From: Amorphoplanes digitatis
GTDB taxonomy: Bacteria; Actinomycetota; Actinomycetes; Mycobacteriales; Micromonosporaceae
Reading direction: 5' to 3'
NCBI RefSeq assembly: GCF_014205335.1
Contig: NZ_JACHNH010000001.1
Coordinates: forward strand, 8,702,001 to 8,766,000
Length of the DNA: 64,000 bases
Positions 1 through 10,040 of this stretch are shown piece by piece. The notes under the pieces are model-generated. The model searched no databases and was not told the DNA's origin. It saw only the letters and a list, made by a program, of their open reading frames with translations. A program made the position numbers and the translations under genes. Numbering within the stretch: position 1 is the first letter of the stretch; each line of letters starts with the position of its first letter.

Positions 1-2
1 GC

Positions 3-149
3 CGCAAGCGCGGCCTGGCACTGCGCGAGCACGGCCTCGGCCTTGCGGCGCTGGACCGGCTGGCCGAGGGCGCACCGCTGTGGCGCATTCACGAGCTTGT
101 CTTCGCCATCCTCGCGGCGGAGTCGGAGCCGGTGGACCCGCGCCTGTAA
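3..149 (+). CDS. C-terminal end of an unidentified protein (partial)
   Basis: An open frame enters from the left edge and ends at TAA 147-149. It encodes the last 48 residues of a protein, reading ...ALREHGLGLAALDRLAEG... and ending in EPVDPRL. The codons are strongly GC-ending, as in its neighbours, which supports real coding. Too little is present to name the family. The stop lies 54 bases before the DedA gene, so the two could be co-transcribed. Confidence 0.6.
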   Translation, partial: RKRGLALREHGLGLAALDRLAEGAPLWRIHELVFAILAAESEPVDPRL

Positions 150-203
150 TCCACAGCATTCGAACAGGTCACTGCGTGGCGGCGGCCGGTACCCTGGCTC
201 CTC

Positions 204-1127
204 GTGGACATCCGTGCGCTCTCCGAGCAGCTTGCCCTGAACCCGATGGACCCGAAGGATCTGCTACAGACCTTCGGGCTGATCGGCGTCTGGGCGATTC
301 TCTTCGCGGAGACGGGCCTGCTCGTCGGGTTCTTCTTCCCGGGTGACTCGCTGCTGTTCCTGGCGGGCGTCGCGGCCTCGCCGGTGGCGGACTCGATCTT
401 CGGCAACGGCACCCGGCTCTCGCTGGCCGGGCTGCTGATCGGCGCGCCCCTGTGCGCCATCGCCGGCGCCCAGCTGGGCCACTGGCTCGGCGCGAGGTAC
501 GGCCGCCGCATGTTCGAACGCCCGGACAGCAAGCTGTTCAAGCGCGAGTACGTGGAGAAGGCGGAGTACTACTTCGAGAAGTTCGGCCCGGCCAAGGCAG
601 TGGTTCTGGCCCGGTTCATCCCGATCGTCCGCACCTTCCTGAACCCGGTCGCCGGCACCCTCGGCATGCCGGCCCGCCAGTTCTTCATCTGGAACGTGGT
701 CGGCGCGGTCCTCTGGTGCGACGGCGTGATCCTGCTCGGCTACCTGCTGGCCCAGCAGATCTACGACGCCATCGGCGACAAGATCGACCACTACATCCTG
801 CCGGTGGTCGCACTGATCGTCCTGATCTCGGTGCTCCCGATCCTGATCGAGATCATCCGCGAGCGGCGAGCGAAGAAGAACGCGGTTCACGAGGCCGGCC
901 CGGCCACCGCGATCGGCGTGGTGGCGGCCGCGACCGTGGTCGGCATGGCAGAGGCGATCACGGACCACGAGCCCGGCCACCACGGCCACCACGAGGCCGG
1001 CCACCACGGCCACCACGAGGCCGGTCACCACCAGGCCGGTCACCACCAGGCGGAGCCACACGGATCCGGCCACTACCGGTCCGGTCACTACGACGACGGC
1101 ACCCAGGAGCCACGGCCCTGGGCCTAG
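204..1127 (+). CDS. DedA family membrane protein with histidine-rich C-terminal tail
   Basis: This is a 307-aa DedA/SNARE-associated (VTT-domain) integral membrane protein, a family linked to lipid scrambling and membrane homeostasis. The family hallmarks are visible: an early membrane-embedded hairpin with FAETGLLVGFFFPGDSLLF (about residues 31-50), then the GxxxG-type stretch AKAVVLARFIPIVRTFLNPVAGT (about residues 132-154, the conserved F-x-R-x-x-P region), and two C-terminal helices around residues 165-220. The start is GTG 204, reading MDIRALSEQL; no strong Shine-Dalgarno is seen. The oddity is the tail from about residue 253 to the end: a hydrophilic repeat of GHH/EAGHH/QAGHH units ending in GHYRSGHYDDG. 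It carries about 20 histidines and looks like a cytosolic metal-binding extension. The DedA core is well supported; the metal role is inference. A hairpin terminator follows. Confidence 0.93.
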   Translation: MDIRALSEQLALNPMDPKDLLQTFGLIGVWAILFAETGLLVGFFFPGDSLLFLAGVAASPVADSIFGNGTRLSLAGLLIGAPLCAIAGAQLGHWLGARYGRRMFERPDSKLFKREYVEKAEYYFEKFGPAKAVVLARFIPIVRTFLNPVAGTLGMPARQFFIWNVVGAVLWCDGVILLGYLLAQQIYDAIGDKIDHYILPVVALIVLISVLPILIEIIRERRAKKNAVHEAGPATAIGVVAAATVVGMAEAITDHEPGHHGHHEAGHHGHHEAGHHQAGHHQAEPHGSGHYRSGHYDDGTQEPRPWA

Positions 1128-1143
1128 CTGAAACGACGACGGG

Positions 1144-1189
1144 AACGCCCCGCGGCCCGGCTCCGGGGAGAGCCGGGACGCGGGGCGTT
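1144..1189. terminator. Hairpin terminator between convergent dedA-like and aldolase genes
   Basis: AACGCCCCGC (1144-1153) pairs with GCGGGGCGTT (1180-1189). An inner CCCGGCT/AGCCGGG helix is stacked inside it, and TCTT follows. It lies between the DedA stop and the convergent aldolase stop, so it can serve both strands. Confidence 0.8.
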
Positions 1190-1194
1190 CTTCG

Positions 1195-1872
1195 TCAGAC
1201 CGTGACCGGTGTGTGCGAGGCCAGGCGGTCCAGGAACTCCTCCGGGACTTCGCGGAGGTCGCCCAGGCGGCCCATGGTCAGCGCCTTGTAGGTCAGCGCC
1301 GCGGCCTCTTCCAGGTTGCGGGCCCTCTTGTGGGCCAGCTCAACGGTGTCCGCCATCACGACGCAGCCATGCTGGCTCAGCACCAGGCAGTCTGTGCCGT
1401 CGGCGGCCATCGCCGCCGTCAGCGCCGCAACCTCGGTGCTGCCCGGCAGGCGGAACGGCACGGTGGAGACGCGCTTCAGGTAGAAGGCATGGTCGGTGGT
1501 GACGATGCGGATGTGCTCACCGAGCGCATCCAGTAGCAGCGCCGTCTGTGGGTGCAGGTGTACTACCGCGTTCACGTCCGGGCGGGCACGGTACAACGCA
1601 AGATGGAGGGCGATTTCGCTTGTCGGTGCTATGCGTGGGGCCGGAATCACCCCGATGGCCGCAGGCGCGCCGTCGGAGATCTGTACCGCCGTGAAGGCCG
1701 TCCGGCTGAGTCTGTCCAGCCAGGCGCCGCTCGCGGTCACCCAGCAGGCGTCGTCCTCGTCCGGGATCCGGGCGGAGAGATTGCCGCCGGAGCCGCAGAC
1801 CAGTCCGGCCTGCACCACGTCATAGCCCACATGCGCGAGCTGGTCGCGCAGATCGCCGGGCACATAGTTCAC
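1195..1872 (-). CDS. Class II aldolase/adducin family protein (L-fuculose-phosphate aldolase-like)
   Basis: This 225-aa protein has the length and signature of zinc-dependent class II aldolases, which cleave sugar phosphates such as L-fuculose-1-phosphate or L-rhamnulose-1-phosphate to DHAP and an aldehyde. Visible family features are the phosphate loop GSGGNLSAR near residue 27, the general base and metal region PTSEIALHLALY near residue 83, the metal pair HLHPQ near residue 105, and the third metal histidine in LSQHGCVV near residue 165. The start is ATG 1872 (MNYVPGDLRD). The next gene on this strand, the ArsR regulator, lies upstream behind its own hairpin, so the aldolase is probably transcribed alone. 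No sugar kinase or isomerase is adjacent, so the true substrate cannot be read from context; adducin-like or methylthioribulose-phosphate dehydratase-like activity is possible. Confidence 0.85.
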   Translation of the reverse strand: MNYVPGDLRDQLAHVGYDVVQAGLVCGSGGNLSARIPDEDDACWVTASGAWLDRLSRTAFTAVQISDGAPAAIGVIPAPRIAPTSEIALHLALYRARPDVNAVVHLHPQTALLLDALGEHIRIVTTDHAFYLKRVSTVPFRLPGSTEVAALTAAMAADGTDCLVLSQHGCVVMADTVELAHKRARNLEEAAALTYKALTMGRLGDLREVPEEFLDRLASHTPVTV

Positions 1873-1921
1873 CCGTTAACTCCTAGGGTCCGGGGGGGTG
1901 GATCCTGATGGAGGTGGCCGG

Positions 1922-1955
1922 CCTGGCGTCACGCCTGATAAACGGTGACGCCAGG
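1922..1955 (-). terminator. Hairpin downstream of the ArsR-type gene
   Basis: CCTGGCGTCAC (1922-1932) and GTGACGCCAGG (1945-1955) form a perfect 11-bp stem with a 12-base loop, 18 bases beyond the ArsR stop. It separates the regulator from the aldolase on the same strand. Confidence 0.7.
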
Positions 1956-1972
1956 CTTTGTCGGGTCTACTT

Positions 1973-2350
1973 TCAGCGTGCCTTCTTCGTGGCCCGCTTG
2001 CGTGGCGGGGTGAGCAGGTCCGCGATGGTAGCGATCGCGGACGGGACCAGCCGGTAGTAAGCCCACACGCCGCGCTTCTCGCGCTCGAGCAGGCCGGCCT
2101 CCGTCAGGATCCGCAGGTGGTGGCTCACGGTCGGCTGCGACAGCCCGAGCGGGGCAGTCAGGTCGCAGACACACGCTTCGCCGTCCGTTGCGGACTGGAT
2201 GAGGCTCAGCAGCCGAAGCCGAGCCGGGTCGGCGAGTGCCTTCAGCACCCCCGCCAGCCGCTCGGCATCCGCACGTTCAATTGGCTCGCCGGCAAGCGGC
2301 GAGATCTGAGGCATTGTCATTTCCGCCAACGCAGTTCCCACGATCTCCAT
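1973..2350 (-). CDS. ArsR/SmtB family metalloregulator
   Basis: This 125-aa winged-helix repressor of the ArsR/SmtB family reads VLKALADPARLRLLSLI, then EACVCDLTAPLGLSQPTVSHHLRIL (about residues 54-80), then a wing of GLLEREKRGVWAYYRL. The recognition helix (SQPTVSHHLRIL) and the CVC pair in the alpha-3 region correspond to the ELCVCDL site of arsenic-type ArsR sensors, so As(III)/Sb(III) or a similar thiophilic metal is the likely inducer. The basic tail KKRATKKAR may add DNA affinity. Starts at M1, M11 or M13 are all possible; 2350 is the longest. No arsenite exporter, arsenate reductase or other resistance gene lies beside it, so its target is not visible here. The family call is solid and the ligand is inference. 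Confidence 0.9.
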   Translation of the reverse strand: MEIVGTALAEMTMPQISPLAGEPIERADAERLAGVLKALADPARLRLLSLIQSATDGEACVCDLTAPLGLSQPTVSHHLRILTEAGLLEREKRGVWAYYRLVPSAIATIADLLTPPRKRATKKAR

Positions 2351-2407
2351 CCTTCCACCAACTGCATCGATTCTCCTGCATGTGCGCAGGAACGAACCGG
2401 CTAACTT

Positions 2408-2611
2408 TCAGGCCGTAAGGCCGAGATCGGTCGAACGGTAGGCCGATCGGTACGTCTGTCCGGCACCCCGCACGGCAGCGTCCGCACCCCGATCAACCAT
2501 TCCCGCGACACCGACTTCGGTCTCTGCCTCCTGCAACGCCTCAGCCGCCGTCTGGTCGCTGCTCATCGCCGTCGAGCTCTCGATCCCCGCCCCCGGAGTG
2601 AGACGCCCCAC
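2408..2611 (-). CDS. Possible small protein of unknown function
   Basis: This 67-aa frame has reasonable GC-ending codons, but no recognisable domain and no clear Shine-Dalgarno. An internal ATG near 2566 gives a 52-aa version beginning MSSDQTAAEALQ. It lies upstream of the ArsR gene in the same direction. It could be a genuine small acidic protein or chance coding in a GC-rich intergenic region. Confidence 0.25.
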   Translation of the reverse strand: MGRLTPGAGIESSTAMSSDQTAAEALQEAETEVGVAGMVDRGADAAVRGAGQTYRSAYRSTDLGLTA

Positions 2612-3174
2612 ATTGTCGATTCACGATCAGGACGGTGACCGTCCGACGTCCGCCCGGTCGTCGGAAGGGCCCGTGTACTGCACCGTCACACGGCGCGGGT
2701 CGAGGTCACAGTCAACTTCACGACCCGATGAAAGCACGACACAACGCTACGCGACGGGCAATTCAGCGATGAATTTACGCAGGTCGTGGCGGGCTTCCAT
2801 GCCTTCGAGCGTACTTCCTGACGGGAAACCGGAACGTTCTGCCCCGCCAGGGCGGAAAGGAACTATTGACCCACGGCATTGGCCGGAGGGTACTGGAAAT
2901 GTTGTTAACTGAAGCGGTCGCGGCCCACCCTTTCAAAGAGGCATAGACGCAGCTCAAAGCACGTTTTCGTGGTGCCGTTCCAGGGTCGGCAGACAACGAC
3001 GGTCATCGAACGAGTACGCACCGACACCGTTGTCATCGCCGCACGTCTACCCGTCCAGCGGAAAACACCCACCGAGCGGCAAGCCAAAATCGGCCAGACA
3101 GCGAAATCAGGCACATCCTCGGCGTACAACGTTACCCGTTCGGGTGACGCACGTTCGTCGATGCGTGTCGCCCG
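2612..3174. other. Intergenic region with no convincing gene
   Basis: This stretch is visibly lower in GC than its neighbours and has stop codons in most frames. The frames that stay open show no domain and no codon bias. It contains a 17-codon frame on the minus strand (2747-2800) and a short inverted repeat GTTACCCG-TT-CGGGTGAC at about 3131-3148, near the 3' end of the next gene. Confidence 0.5.
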
Positions 3175-3963
3175 TCAGTTGGACGGACGCGACCAGTATT
3201 CATCGTCGGGGCCCGGCTGCGGGCGCCCGCCCGGCTGGATCGGCTGCCCCGCGGCGGGCGGCGCCGACGGGTACGGCGATCCGTAGCCCCCGGCGGGCGG
3301 CGCCGAGTAGCCACCCGTGGGCTGCGGGCCGTAGCCGGCCGGCACCCGCGGATAGCCGGCGAGGGCCGGTGAGGCGAAGGGGTCCGGCGGCAGCGGCTTC
3401 GGCGCCCGGCCGAAGAACGTGCCCGGCGCGGCGAGCAGCAGCATCCCGACGACCACGTACCCGGCCATCTGCGCGACGCACAGCACGACGTTGAGCCCGA
3501 ACCACGACCCGGGGTAGGCGTCGGCCAGCGCGGCCTCCGGCGTGCCCTGAGCGGCGTCGGCGCCGCTCAGCTGGACGGTCATGACGACCGTCGACGCGCA
3601 GCCGGCGAGCAGCCCGAGGCCGGAGACCACCCAGGCGGCGATCCGGGCGGCGTTGCTGCCCCGCCGCAGGCCGAGCGCCAGCACGATGTAGAGGGCGAAG
3701 AGGATCACGGCGAGCACGGCGCCCACCGCGGCGACGATCCAGACGACCGTGACCATGCCGTCGACGTCCGCGCCGCCCGAGCCGCCGGTCGCGGCGCGGA
3801 ACCGGTCGATCGTGCCGGGCGCGATCGCGATCGCGGCGATCGCGTACGCGAGCCCGGCCACCGCCATCACGACCAACAGGATGGAGGCGAACGCCACCGA
3901 AACCGGCCGGCGGGGCGCGGCGAGGGGCGGCGCGGCGACCGGCGGCTGCATTGCGTACGACAT
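3175..3963 (-). CDS. Four-helix membrane protein with Pro/Gly/Tyr-rich C-terminal tail
   Basis: This 262-aa protein has four predicted transmembrane helices: VAFASILLVVMAVAGLAYAI, TVVWIVAAVGAVLAVILFAL, a helix around AAWVVSGLGLLAGCASTVV, and LNVVLCVAQMAGYVVVGMLL. An 80-residue disordered tail rich in P, G, A and Y follows. The start MSYAMQPP at 3963 is preferred because GGGAG lies just upstream; the frame is open further. The downstream-facing neighbour at 4051-4968 has the same architecture (membrane core plus Pro-rich tail) and is probably a diverged paralogue. No enzymatic motif is seen. Such proteins are common, uncharacterised actinobacterial envelope proteins. Confidence 0.8.
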   Translation of the reverse strand: MSYAMQPPVAAPPLAAPRRPVSVAFASILLVVMAVAGLAYAIAAIAIAPGTIDRFRAATGGSGGADVDGMVTVVWIVAAVGAVLAVILFALYIVLALGLRRGSNAARIAAWVVSGLGLLAGCASTVVMTVQLSGADAAQGTPEAALADAYPGSWFGLNVVLCVAQMAGYVVVGMLLLAAPGTFFGRAPKPLPPDPFASPALAGYPRVPAGYGPQPTGGYSAPPAGGYGSPYPSAPPAAGQPIQPGGRPQPGPDDEYWSRPSN

Positions 3964-4050
3964 GGACGTCTCCCGGTGATCCGTTGCGGACGAACCTACC
4001 CGGACGCGCAGCGCGCCGCCGGGCAAGCCGGCGGCGCGCTGCGAGCGGGG

Positions 4051-4968
4051 TCAGGCGGGATCGGTCGGCGACCGGCCCGGCTTGTCCTCACCGGGCGGCG
4101 GGGGCGGCGGCGCGCTCCACGGATCGTTGGGCGGCGTACCGGGAAGGTTCGGCTCCGGGGCGGCACCCGGGCCCTCGCCGGAAGCCGGCGGGGCGGCGGG
4201 CGGCGCCGGCGGGGCGGCGGGCGGGGCCGGCGGCGTGGGCGTGCCGCCCGGATAGGACGGATCCCCGCCGGGATACGGCGGGTACGCCGGCTGGCCCGGG
4301 TAGGGCTGCCCCGGATAGGGCTGACCCGGATGGGGCTGGCCCGGGTAGGGCGGCTGCTGGGCCGGGTATCCCGGGTACTGGTTCAGCGGGTCCCAGGCGA
4401 CCTGCGGCTTGCGGAAATACTCGTTCGCCGCCGGCAGCGCCAGCAGGATCACGGCGGCCAGCAGGGCGAGCACGACCAGGACGGTCAGCAGCGTCGAGAC
4501 CGGCTCGAGCCAGCCCGGCAGCTCGCTGGAGAGCCGCGCCTGGATCTCCTTGGCGCTCGGCCCGCCAGTGCCGCCGGAGTCCAGGCCGGACACGCCGGAC
4601 AGGGCGGTGCCGAGCAGGCCGAAGCCGTTACAGCAGAGGAAAATGCCGCCGACCACCCAGGTGGTGATCCGGGCGGGCTGCTTGCCGCGGTTGTTGTAGA
4701 TCGCGAGAATCGCCAGGGCACCGGCGAACAGGATGTTGATCACCACGGCGCCGACGGTGGCCGCGACGATGAAGGTCTCCATGCCGGCGTTCGCGGTGCC
4801 GTCGTACAGATCCGCGTAGACGTCCCGGACGGTCCCGACGGTGGTCAGGGACAGCACCGCCGCGATGATCGACGCGGCGGCACTTAGGTAGAGCAGGTAG
4901 GACGAGACCGTCACCACCGATGGACGCGATCTCGGCGCTGACATTCCCGGGTACATCGGATCAGACAC
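4051..4968 (-). CDS. Membrane protein with PGQP-repeat proline-rich tail
   Basis: This 305-aa protein starts at GTG 4968 (VSDPMYPGM), which is preceded by an excellent AGGAGG. It has four hydrophobic segments: SSYLLYLSAAASIIAAVLSL, FIVAATVGAVVINILFAGAL, ITTWVVGGIFLCCNGFGLL and LLTVLVVLALLAAVILLAL. Then comes a tail of about 115 residues with PYPGQPHPGQPYPGQP-type repeats and long PPAPPA runs. It is arranged like the 3175-3963 gene, and the 87-bp gap suggests one transcript. The tail is expected to be disordered and cytoplasmic or peripheral. No function is assigned. Confidence 0.8.
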   Translation of the reverse strand: MSDPMYPGMSAPRSRPSVVTVSSYLLYLSAAASIIAAVLSLTTVGTVRDVYADLYDGTANAGMETFIVAATVGAVVINILFAGALAILAIYNNRGKQPARITTWVVGGIFLCCNGFGLLGTALSGVSGLDSGGTGGPSAKEIQARLSSELPGWLEPVSTLLTVLVVLALLAAVILLALPAANEYFRKPQVAWDPLNQYPGYPAQQPPYPGQPHPGQPYPGQPYPGQPAYPPYPGGDPSYPGGTPTPPAPPAAPPAPPAAPPASGEGPGAAPEPNLPGTPPNDPWSAPPPPPPGEDKPGRSPTDPA

Positions 4969-5315
4969 GGCGCTCCCTCCTAGATCCACTTACGGTATCG
5001 GGCGCACGCCAGATCCGTCGACCGGCCGACATCGGACCATCCCGTATGACAACATCGCCCGATGTAGCACTAAATCGGACGATATAGGTCGCTCGTTCAG
5101 GGGGCGACAGAACTCGATCGCCGGCCATACACTTCCATCTCGTGGCGTGCCGTAGGCAGCAGAGAGCTCCGGCGGCGCCCCCTGCCCGACCGCGTCGCCG
5201 CCCCCGCTCAGAAACAGCCGGGGCCCAGGCAGACCGGACACGGGCACCCTCCCGATTACGCGAGCCGCGTGACCATGCCGCGGCCGCCCAGACTCGACAA
5301 GGACCGGTGAGTCCC
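4969..5315. promoter_or_regulatory. Divergent intergenic region with a small palindrome
   Basis: No gene is seen. ACATCG-CC-CGATGT at 5052-5065 is a perfect 6-bp inverted repeat 84 bases upstream of the GTG start at 4968. AT-rich sequence (GATATAGG, near 5090) follows it. It is the natural promoter region for the minus-strand membrane-protein pair and the short plus-strand gene at 5316. Confidence 0.35.
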
Positions 5316-5495
5316 ATGCCGCACGCAGACACCCTGACCGTGGTGCACCACGACGACACGAGAACCAGCTACACCGACGTCCGCTACCAGTTGCACCGCG
5401 ACGGGATCAGGATCTGGTCCGAAGACGGCGAGCACGCCTTCACGGACATCCTCATGACACACGCCTACCGGCAACGGGAGGCACAGGCGAGCTAG
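5316..5495 (+). CDS. Small hypothetical protein, 59 aa
   Basis: This frame reads MPHADTLTVVHHDD... and ends AYRQREAQAS. It is probably real: the codons are GC-ending, AAGGA lies about 12 bases upstream of ATG 5316, and a strong terminator follows the stop. An in-frame GTG at 5307 is an alternative start. The middle (YQLHRDGIRIW SEDGEHAF) looks like two beta strands; no family is recognised. Confidence 0.5.
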   Translation: MPHADTLTVVHHDDTRTSYTDVRYQLHRDGIRIWSEDGEHAFTDILMTHAYRQREAQAS

Positions 5496-5504
5496 GAAAC
5501 GCCG

Positions 5505-5535
5505 AAGGGGCCCCGCTCTGTGAGCGGGGCCCCTT
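5505..5535. terminator. Strong bidirectional terminator
   Basis: A perfect 14-bp stem, AAGGGGCCCCGCTC / GAGCGGGGCCCCTT, closes on a TGT loop. It has A or T residues on both flanks. It separates the 59-aa gene from the convergent clpB gene. Confidence 0.9.
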
Positions 5536-5543
5536 CTCGCCGT

Positions 5544-8129
<2,586 letters not shown>

Positions 8130-8177
8130 GAGCTCCCCTGGATCGGATCTTTTCCCGAGTAGTTCAGCAATCCGAGA

Positions 8178-8198
8178 CTTGAGCGTATTCCACTCAAC
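8178..8198 (-). promoter_or_regulatory. HAIR operator (HspR binding site) of clpB
   Basis: CTTGAGC-N7-ACTCAAC matches the HAIR consensus CTTGAGT-N7-ACTCAAG at 12 of 14 defined positions. It lies just upstream of clpB. HspR binding to HAIR elements in Streptomyces and mycobacteria is established knowledge; its use here is inferred from the match and from a second copy before dnaK. Confidence 0.9.
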
Positions 8199-8313
8199 TC
8201 TAGGTCGGCGACACCACACGAGGGCTCCCCGGCCGGCTCGCATACCCCACCAGCACCGACCGTAACGGGAAACACGATGCGCAACGCGTCCCGTGCGCCG
8301 TAGCGTGGCCGCG

Positions 8314-9519
8314 GTGACCCAGGAGACATCCGCTCGGCCGGCGTCACGTCTCGGTCGCACACTGCTTCCGCTCGGCCTGCTCTTCCTCTCCGTCGGCGTC
8401 TCGGTGGCGCTGTTCAACCCGTTCCTGTCGCTGTTTCTCAGCACCGAGGTGGACGCGGGCCCGATCAAGATCACGATCTTCCTGATCGTCGCGCCGCTCG
8501 GTGGCGTGCTCGCCTCCTCGATAATCGGCCGGTTCTCCGACCGGCGGCCGATCCGGCGCGCGCTGTTGATCAGCGGCGCGGCGGCCGGCGTGTTCGGCAC
8601 CGGCGTGACCGCGGTGGTCCGCGACTACTGGGTGCTGCTCGCCCTCTCGGTCACCGCCTTCGCGATCGCCGGCTCGCTCTTCCCGCAGTCGTTCGCGTAC
8701 GCCCGGCAGGTCCTCGAGCGCGACGACCCGGCGCGCGCGCCGATGGGCATCAGCGCGCTGCGGACGGTCTTCTCCCTGGCCTGGGTCGCCGGGCCGCCGC
8801 TGGGCGCGTTCCTGCTCGCCACCGGCGGTTTCGTATGGATCTACGGAACGGCCGCGCTGATGTACGCGCTCGCGGCCCTTGTCGCGGTCTTCTGGCTGGA
8901 CGAGGTGCCGGCCCGGGCGCACCGCGCATCGGACGATCCGGCCGACCGGCCGGTCGACGCCGGCAGGTGGACGCTGTGGCTGACCGCGGCCGCGTTCACC
9001 CTCCTGCAAACCCCGCTGACGCTCGCGGTGCAGGCCCTGCCGCTGTTCATCGGCACCGAGCTACAGGGCGACGTCGGCGATGCCGGGCTGCTGCTCGGGC
9101 TCTGCGCCGCGCTGGAGATCCCCCTGATGCTCGGCCTCGGCATGCTCGCCGTCCGCGTGCCGCTGCGCCGGCTGCTGTTCGCGGGCGCGGCCTGCGGCAT
9201 CGCGTACTACACGGTGGCCGCCACGGCCACCGGCCTCGGGGCGCTGGTCGCCGGGCAGGCGCTCAACGCCATGTTCATCGCCGCCGTCACCGGGCTGGGC
9301 ATCTCCTACATGCAGAACATGCTGCCGGGGCACCCGGGACGGGCCACAACGCTGTTCACCAACGGGTTCCCGCTCGGCGCGATGCTGGCCGGGCCGCTGT
9401 TCGGGCTGGCGCAGCACTTCGACTACCGGCTGGCGTACTGGCTCTGCACGGCCCTGTGCGCGGCCGGCCTGCTGCTCCTGATCGTGGTGCGTAACGACCG
9501 CCCGACACGGCACGCATGA
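8314..9519 (+). CDS. MFS transporter, sugar-efflux (Set)-like
   Basis: This protein of about 401 aa has 12 predicted transmembrane helices and major facilitator signatures. After helix 1 (LLPLGLLFLSVGVSVALF) comes FNPFLSLFLSTEV, and then the loop motif GRFSDRRPIRRALLISG between helices 2 and 3. The opening sequence resembles sugar efflux (SetA/SetB-type) transporters of MFS, which export sugars or sugar analogues by proton antiport. GTG 8314 (VTQETS) is the preferred start; GTG 8293, seven codons earlier, is possible, and neither has a clear Shine-Dalgarno. It diverges from clpB, whose HAIR site lies in the shared intergenic region. The substrate is unknown. Confidence 0.88.
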   Translation: MTQETSARPASRLGRTLLPLGLLFLSVGVSVALFNPFLSLFLSTEVDAGPIKITIFLIVAPLGGVLASSIIGRFSDRRPIRRALLISGAAAGVFGTGVTAVVRDYWVLLALSVTAFAIAGSLFPQSFAYARQVLERDDPARAPMGISALRTVFSLAWVAGPPLGAFLLATGGFVWIYGTAALMYALAALVAVFWLDEVPARAHRASDDPADRPVDAGRWTLWLTAAAFTLLQTPLTLAVQALPLFIGTELQGDVGDAGLLLGLCAALEIPLMLGLGMLAVRVPLRRLLFAGAACGIAYYTVAATATGLGALVAGQALNAMFIAAVTGLGISYMQNMLPGHPGRATTLFTNGFPLGAMLAGPLFGLAQHFDYRLAYWLCTALCAAGLLLLIVVRNDRPTRHA

Positions 9520-9541
9520 CAGATCCGTTACCGTTGGTCCC

Positions 9542-10039
9542 GTGCGCGTACGGGTAGAGCAAACATCGCTTCCTGGCATCGGTGTCAGGCATGACCTGAT
9601 CACCTCGTCCGGCCGCACGGTCGGCGTGGTCTCTCACCGCAACGGCCGCCGCGACCTCGTGCTCTACGACGTCGACGATCCCGACGCCTGCCTGGCGTCG
9701 ATCCCGCTCACCGACGACGAGGCGGAGGCGCTCGCCGACGTGCTCGGCGCCTCCCTCATGCTCGGCCAGCTGGCCGGACTCCGGCAGCAGGCCGCGGGCC
9801 TGCTCACCGAGCAGGTCGCCCTGCCCGCCGGCTCGCCGTTCGTCGGCCGACGCCTGGGCGACACCCGCGCCCGGACCCGCACCAGCGCGTCGATCGTCGC
9901 GGTCCTGCGGGACCGCGAGGTGATCGCCTCCCCCGGACCGTCGTTCCAGTTCGAGGCGAACGACGTGGTCGTCGCCGTCGGGACCCGCGACGGCCTGGAC
10001 GGTGTCACCGCCATCCTGGCCGGCGACACCGGCGACTGA
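9542..10039 (+). CDS. Cation:proton antiporter regulatory subunit (KhtT/TrkA-C type)
   Basis: This 165-aa soluble protein has an N-terminal KhtT-like domain (MRVRVEQTSLPGIGVRHDL...) and a C-terminal RCK_C/TrkA-C domain (about residues 92-160: LPAGSPFVGRRLGD...ASIVAVLRD...FEANDVVVAVG). In the Bacillus KhtTU system the equivalent subunit gates a K+/H+ antiporter in response to nucleotides and pH. The start is GTG 9542, 22 bases after the MFS gene. Its stop lies one base before the GTG of the membrane subunit at 10041, so the two are almost certainly co-translated and form one complex. Confidence 0.92.
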   Translation: MRVRVEQTSLPGIGVRHDLITSSGRTVGVVSHRNGRRDLVLYDVDDPDACLASIPLTDDEAEALADVLGASLMLGQLAGLRQQAAGLLTEQVALPAGSPFVGRRLGDTRARTRTSASIVAVLRDREVIASPGPSFQFEANDVVVAVGTRDGLDGVTAILAGDTGD

Positions 10040-10040
10040 G

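Noticed and set aside
2598..2912. A plus-strand 104-codon frame
   Set aside because: Poor codon bias, no ribosome site and no domain, so treated as non-coding.
3131..3148. GTTACCCG-TT-CGGGTGAC as another member of the TTACCC palindrome set
   Set aside because: The arms differ (no GTAA end), and it lies downstream of a gene's 3' end rather than in a promoter.
8130..8600. Extension of clpB upstream to 8600
   Set aside because: It would cross the HAIR operator and the MFS gene start. ClpB homology begins at MNTERLTTK (8129).
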